A program made the translations under genes and the position numbers. 5,193 bases of DNA from an uncultured Clostridia bacterium (GTDB lineage Bacteria > Bacillota > Clostridia > Oscillospirales > Acutalibacteraceae): contig CALEIO010000098.1 in the NCBI GenBank assembly GCA_937875885.1, forward strand, positions 1-5,193, read 5' to 3'. Below are positions 4,071-5,193 of this stretch, piece after piece. The notes beneath the pieces were generated by a model. It had not been told where the DNA came from. It did not search any database and saw nothing but the letters and a program-made list of their open reading frames with translations. Every line of letters starts with the position of its first letter. The stretch's first letter is position 1.

Positions 4071-4104
4071 TAATGCACGGGTTCAAGTCCCGTCACTCGC
4101 ACCA
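4071..4104 (+). other. Attachment site: 3' end of a tRNA gene (Leu-like)
   Basis: ACGGG-TTCAAGT-CCCGT (4077-4093) is a complete T arm. It is followed by the 3' acceptor strand CACTCGC (4094-4100), discriminator A and encoded CCA (4102-4104). No matching 5' strand GCGAGTG or D arm lies upstream, so only the 3' part is present: the element/host junction (attL or attR). The acceptor sequence and TTCAAGT loop resemble tRNA-Leu genes of Clostridia; the isoacceptor cannot be read here. The intact tRNA should lie at the far end of the element, outside the window. TAATGC-GGGTT (4051-4060) recurs as TAATGC-AC-GGGTT at 4071-4083, possibly a second core-like site. Confidence 0.85.
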
Positions 4105-4136
4105 AAAGGTATCAACTTCGGTTGGTACCTTTTTTT
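4105..4136 (+). terminator. Host tRNA-type intrinsic terminator
   Basis: Immediately after the CCA, AAAGGTATCAAC and GTTGGTACCTTT form a 12-bp stem closed by a stable TTCG tetraloop, followed by seven T (4130-4136, the first three also in the stem). One position is a G-U pair on this strand, confirming rightward use. It would end the host tRNA transcript before insertion and the integrase transcript now. Confidence 0.92.
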
Positions 4137-4163
4137 GTTTTTACATCAATCAGCATAAAATGC

Positions 4164-4193
4164 AAAGGGATACCATCCCGGGTATCCCTTTTT
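4164..4193. terminator. Bidirectional terminator between tRNA site and dockerin gene
   Basis: AAAGGGATACC (4164-4174) pairs perfectly with GGTATCCCTTT (4181-4191) across a 6-nt loop. A T run follows on the plus strand (TTTTTGTTTT) and a weaker one on the minus strand (TTTGCATTTT). It lies 24 bp beyond the stop of the leftward dockerin gene and so can end that gene's transcript as well as rightward readthrough. Confidence 0.8.
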
Positions 4194-4214
4194 GTTTTGC
4201 TGTTTGTTATTCAG

Positions 4215-5193
4215 TTACCAGAGCATTTCTTCGCCGATGGGGTACAGAACGAAGATTCCTGCGCAGTATTTCTGCACAGCTGTTGCATCCTTAACATTGA
4301 CATTTGCAGTTATATCTGCATCCGCAACGTGGAGTTGCACATCGCTGAACTCTACAAGGCTTGCTACGTATTTCTGGATGATGGTAGCATCTTTTACATT
4401 AACTGTACCATCCAGGTTTGCATCACCAAGATACAAGGTCATATCCTCGGGATCCATAGGAGGATTATCTGAAAAATGAATTGTTGCATTCTGCAGATTT
4501 TCATTTCCCTCCTCGATAATCAGCTCATTCCACATTTCTTCGCTACCGCCATAGTAAACATCTGTGATTGAAGAGCATCCATAGAAAGCGTTTTCGCAGA
4601 TGAATTTCAGAGTATAAGGAAGTGTTACACTATTGAGGTTTGAGCAACCCCAGAATGTATAGTCGCTGATATAACTCAGACTTTCGGGAATTGTAATAGC
4701 CTCAAGATTCATACAATCGCTGAATGCCCATTCGCTGATATTCTCAATACCTTTGCGCACAGAATACTCTTTGTCAGGATTACCGGGAAGATATTTGTAA
4801 AGTGATGTTTTCTCTTTATTCATCAGAATGCCATCTTCGCTGCAAAGGTAAGTGTTATCCTGAGCAACGTTTATGTTTTCAAGTGCAGGACAATCCTGAA
4901 ATGCAGTATTATTCACTCCGTACATACTTGCAGGAATATTTACCTCTTTAAGAGAGCGGCATCCATAGAAAGTATCCATATCCAGATATTTTACACCTTC
5001 GGGGAAAGTAATTGACTCCAGAGCTGTACAAAAATCAAAAGCACCAAAGCCTACCTGAGTAACACCTTCCGGAATATCAAGGTTGCCTGTTAGGTTTTGG
5101 CAACCGTAAAAAGCAGAGTCGCCAATATAAGTGACGGTATCCGCAAGGGTTAAGGAAGTTAGGTTTTCGCAATATAGAAAAGCCTGTTCACCA
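4215..5193 (-). CDS. BspA-type leucine-rich repeat protein with C-terminal dockerin (5' end off window)
   Basis: The frame is open from the right edge to the stop at 4217-4215, giving 325 visible residues; the ATG at 4979 is internal. Residues 1 to about 235 are BspA/LRR_5 repeats: AFYGC, TFYGC, AFSDC, TFWGC and AFYGC, each followed by a Leu-rich strand and IPE or LP. A link around DNPPMDPED leads to a type I dockerin at about 255-315. Its first calcium loop is complete (D257, N259, D261, T263, N265, D268). The second is less canonical: D291, D293, Thr295 in place of Asp, N299, D302. Dockerins bind cohesins on scaffoldins, so this should be a secreted, cellulosome-type surface protein; the repeats may bind partners or glycans. 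The first-repeat/second-repeat pattern (DATIIQKY and DATAVQKY) is typical of Ruminococcus. It is chromosomal, outside the element. Confidence 0.93.
   Translation of the reverse strand, partial: GEQAFLYCENLTSLTLADTVTYIGDSAFYGCQNLTGNLDIPEGVTQVGFGAFDFCTALESITFPEGVKYLDMDTFYGCRSLKEVNIPASMYGVNNTAFQDCPALENINVAQDNTYLCSEDGILMNKEKTSLYKYLPGNPDKEYSVRKGIENISEWAFSDCMNLEAITIPESLSYISDYTFWGCSNLNSVTLPYTLKFICENAFYGCSSITDVYYGGSEEMWNELIIEEGNENLQNATIHFSDNPPMDPEDMTLYLGDANLDGTVNVKDATIIQKYVASLVEFSDVQLHVADADITANVNVKDATAVQKYCAGIFVLYPIGEEMLW

Larger units (their letters stand above)
1..4104. mobile_element. Right-hand part of an integrated prophage-like element
   Basis: This stretch carries a leftward early operon, divergent CI/Cro-type regulators, a tyrosine integrase pointing outward, and a 3' tRNA fragment directly beyond the integrase. 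That order is typical of temperate phages and related elements that integrate into tRNA genes. The right boundary is placed at the end of the tRNA fragment because terminators and a host-type dockerin gene follow. The left boundary is outside the window. No structural, packaging or conjugation genes are visible, so an integrative conjugative or satellite element is not excluded; the regulator pair and the small early genes favour a phage. Confidence 0.8.

Noticed and set aside
4020..4104. Complete tRNA gene
   Set aside because: Only the T arm and 3' acceptor strand are present. No D arm, anticodon arm or complementary 5' acceptor strand is found upstream.
4073..4479. Plus-strand frames starting in the tRNA fragment and overlapping the dockerin gene
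   Set aside because: They cross the tRNA end, two terminators and the antisense of the dockerin; none has a supported start.

Overview
The window holds the integrase end of an integrated genetic element, most likely a temperate prophage, joined to the chromosome of a Ruminococcus-like gut Firmicute. The host assignment rests on the gene at the right edge: a minus-strand protein with BspA-type leucine-rich repeats and a C-terminal type I dockerin of the ruminococcal style (DAT-x-x-Q-K-Y repeats). The phage assignment rests on a CI/Cro-type divergent switch, a tyrosine integrase, a 3' tRNA fragment beside the integrase, and a leftward early operon with phage-associated small genes.

Region by region: positions 1-2018 are a leftward operon, read from right to left. 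It encodes a Cro-like 70-aa HTH protein, a 79-aa HTH protein, a membrane-anchored 3D-domain (MltA-like) protein, a 148-aa phage protein with a Pro/Glu linker, and a GTG-started repeat protein (DUF7666-like) that runs off the left edge and carries exact 48-bp internal repeats. Positions 2019-2181 are the switch region: back-to-back promoters and three of four GTCA...TGAC operators; the fourth lies over the cro-like stop codon. Positions 2182-2826 encode a LexA/CI-type self-cleaving repressor. Positions 2827-2980 form an unusually structured intergenic region. Positions 2981-4006 encode the tyrosine integrase. Positions 4007-4104 hold tandem 12-bp repeats and a tRNA 3' end (tRNA-Leu-like acceptor strand), taken as the element/host junction. 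Positions 4105-4193 hold two hairpin terminators, and 4215-5193 the host dockerin/LRR gene.

How the parts fit: the repressor should hold the leftward early promoter off at the operators. SOS-type self-cleavage (Ser-Lys dyad, Cys-Gly site) would release it, the Cro-like protein would then act, and the integrase would recombine at the tRNA site.

The most interesting part is the repressor-integrase gap. On the minus strand it has an extended -10 promoter followed about 70 bp later by a strong intrinsic terminator, whose stem is complete only as minus-strand RNA (two G-U pairs there, two C-A mismatches on the plus strand). This predicts a small antisense RNA of about 78 nt. It contains ACACACTCC, complementary to the integrase Shine-Dalgarno region. 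The same 9-nt motif occurs a third time in cis, inverted, so the plus-strand leader can form two exclusive structures that hide or expose the ribosome site. An RNA control of integrase is therefore proposed; it is inferred from sequence only.
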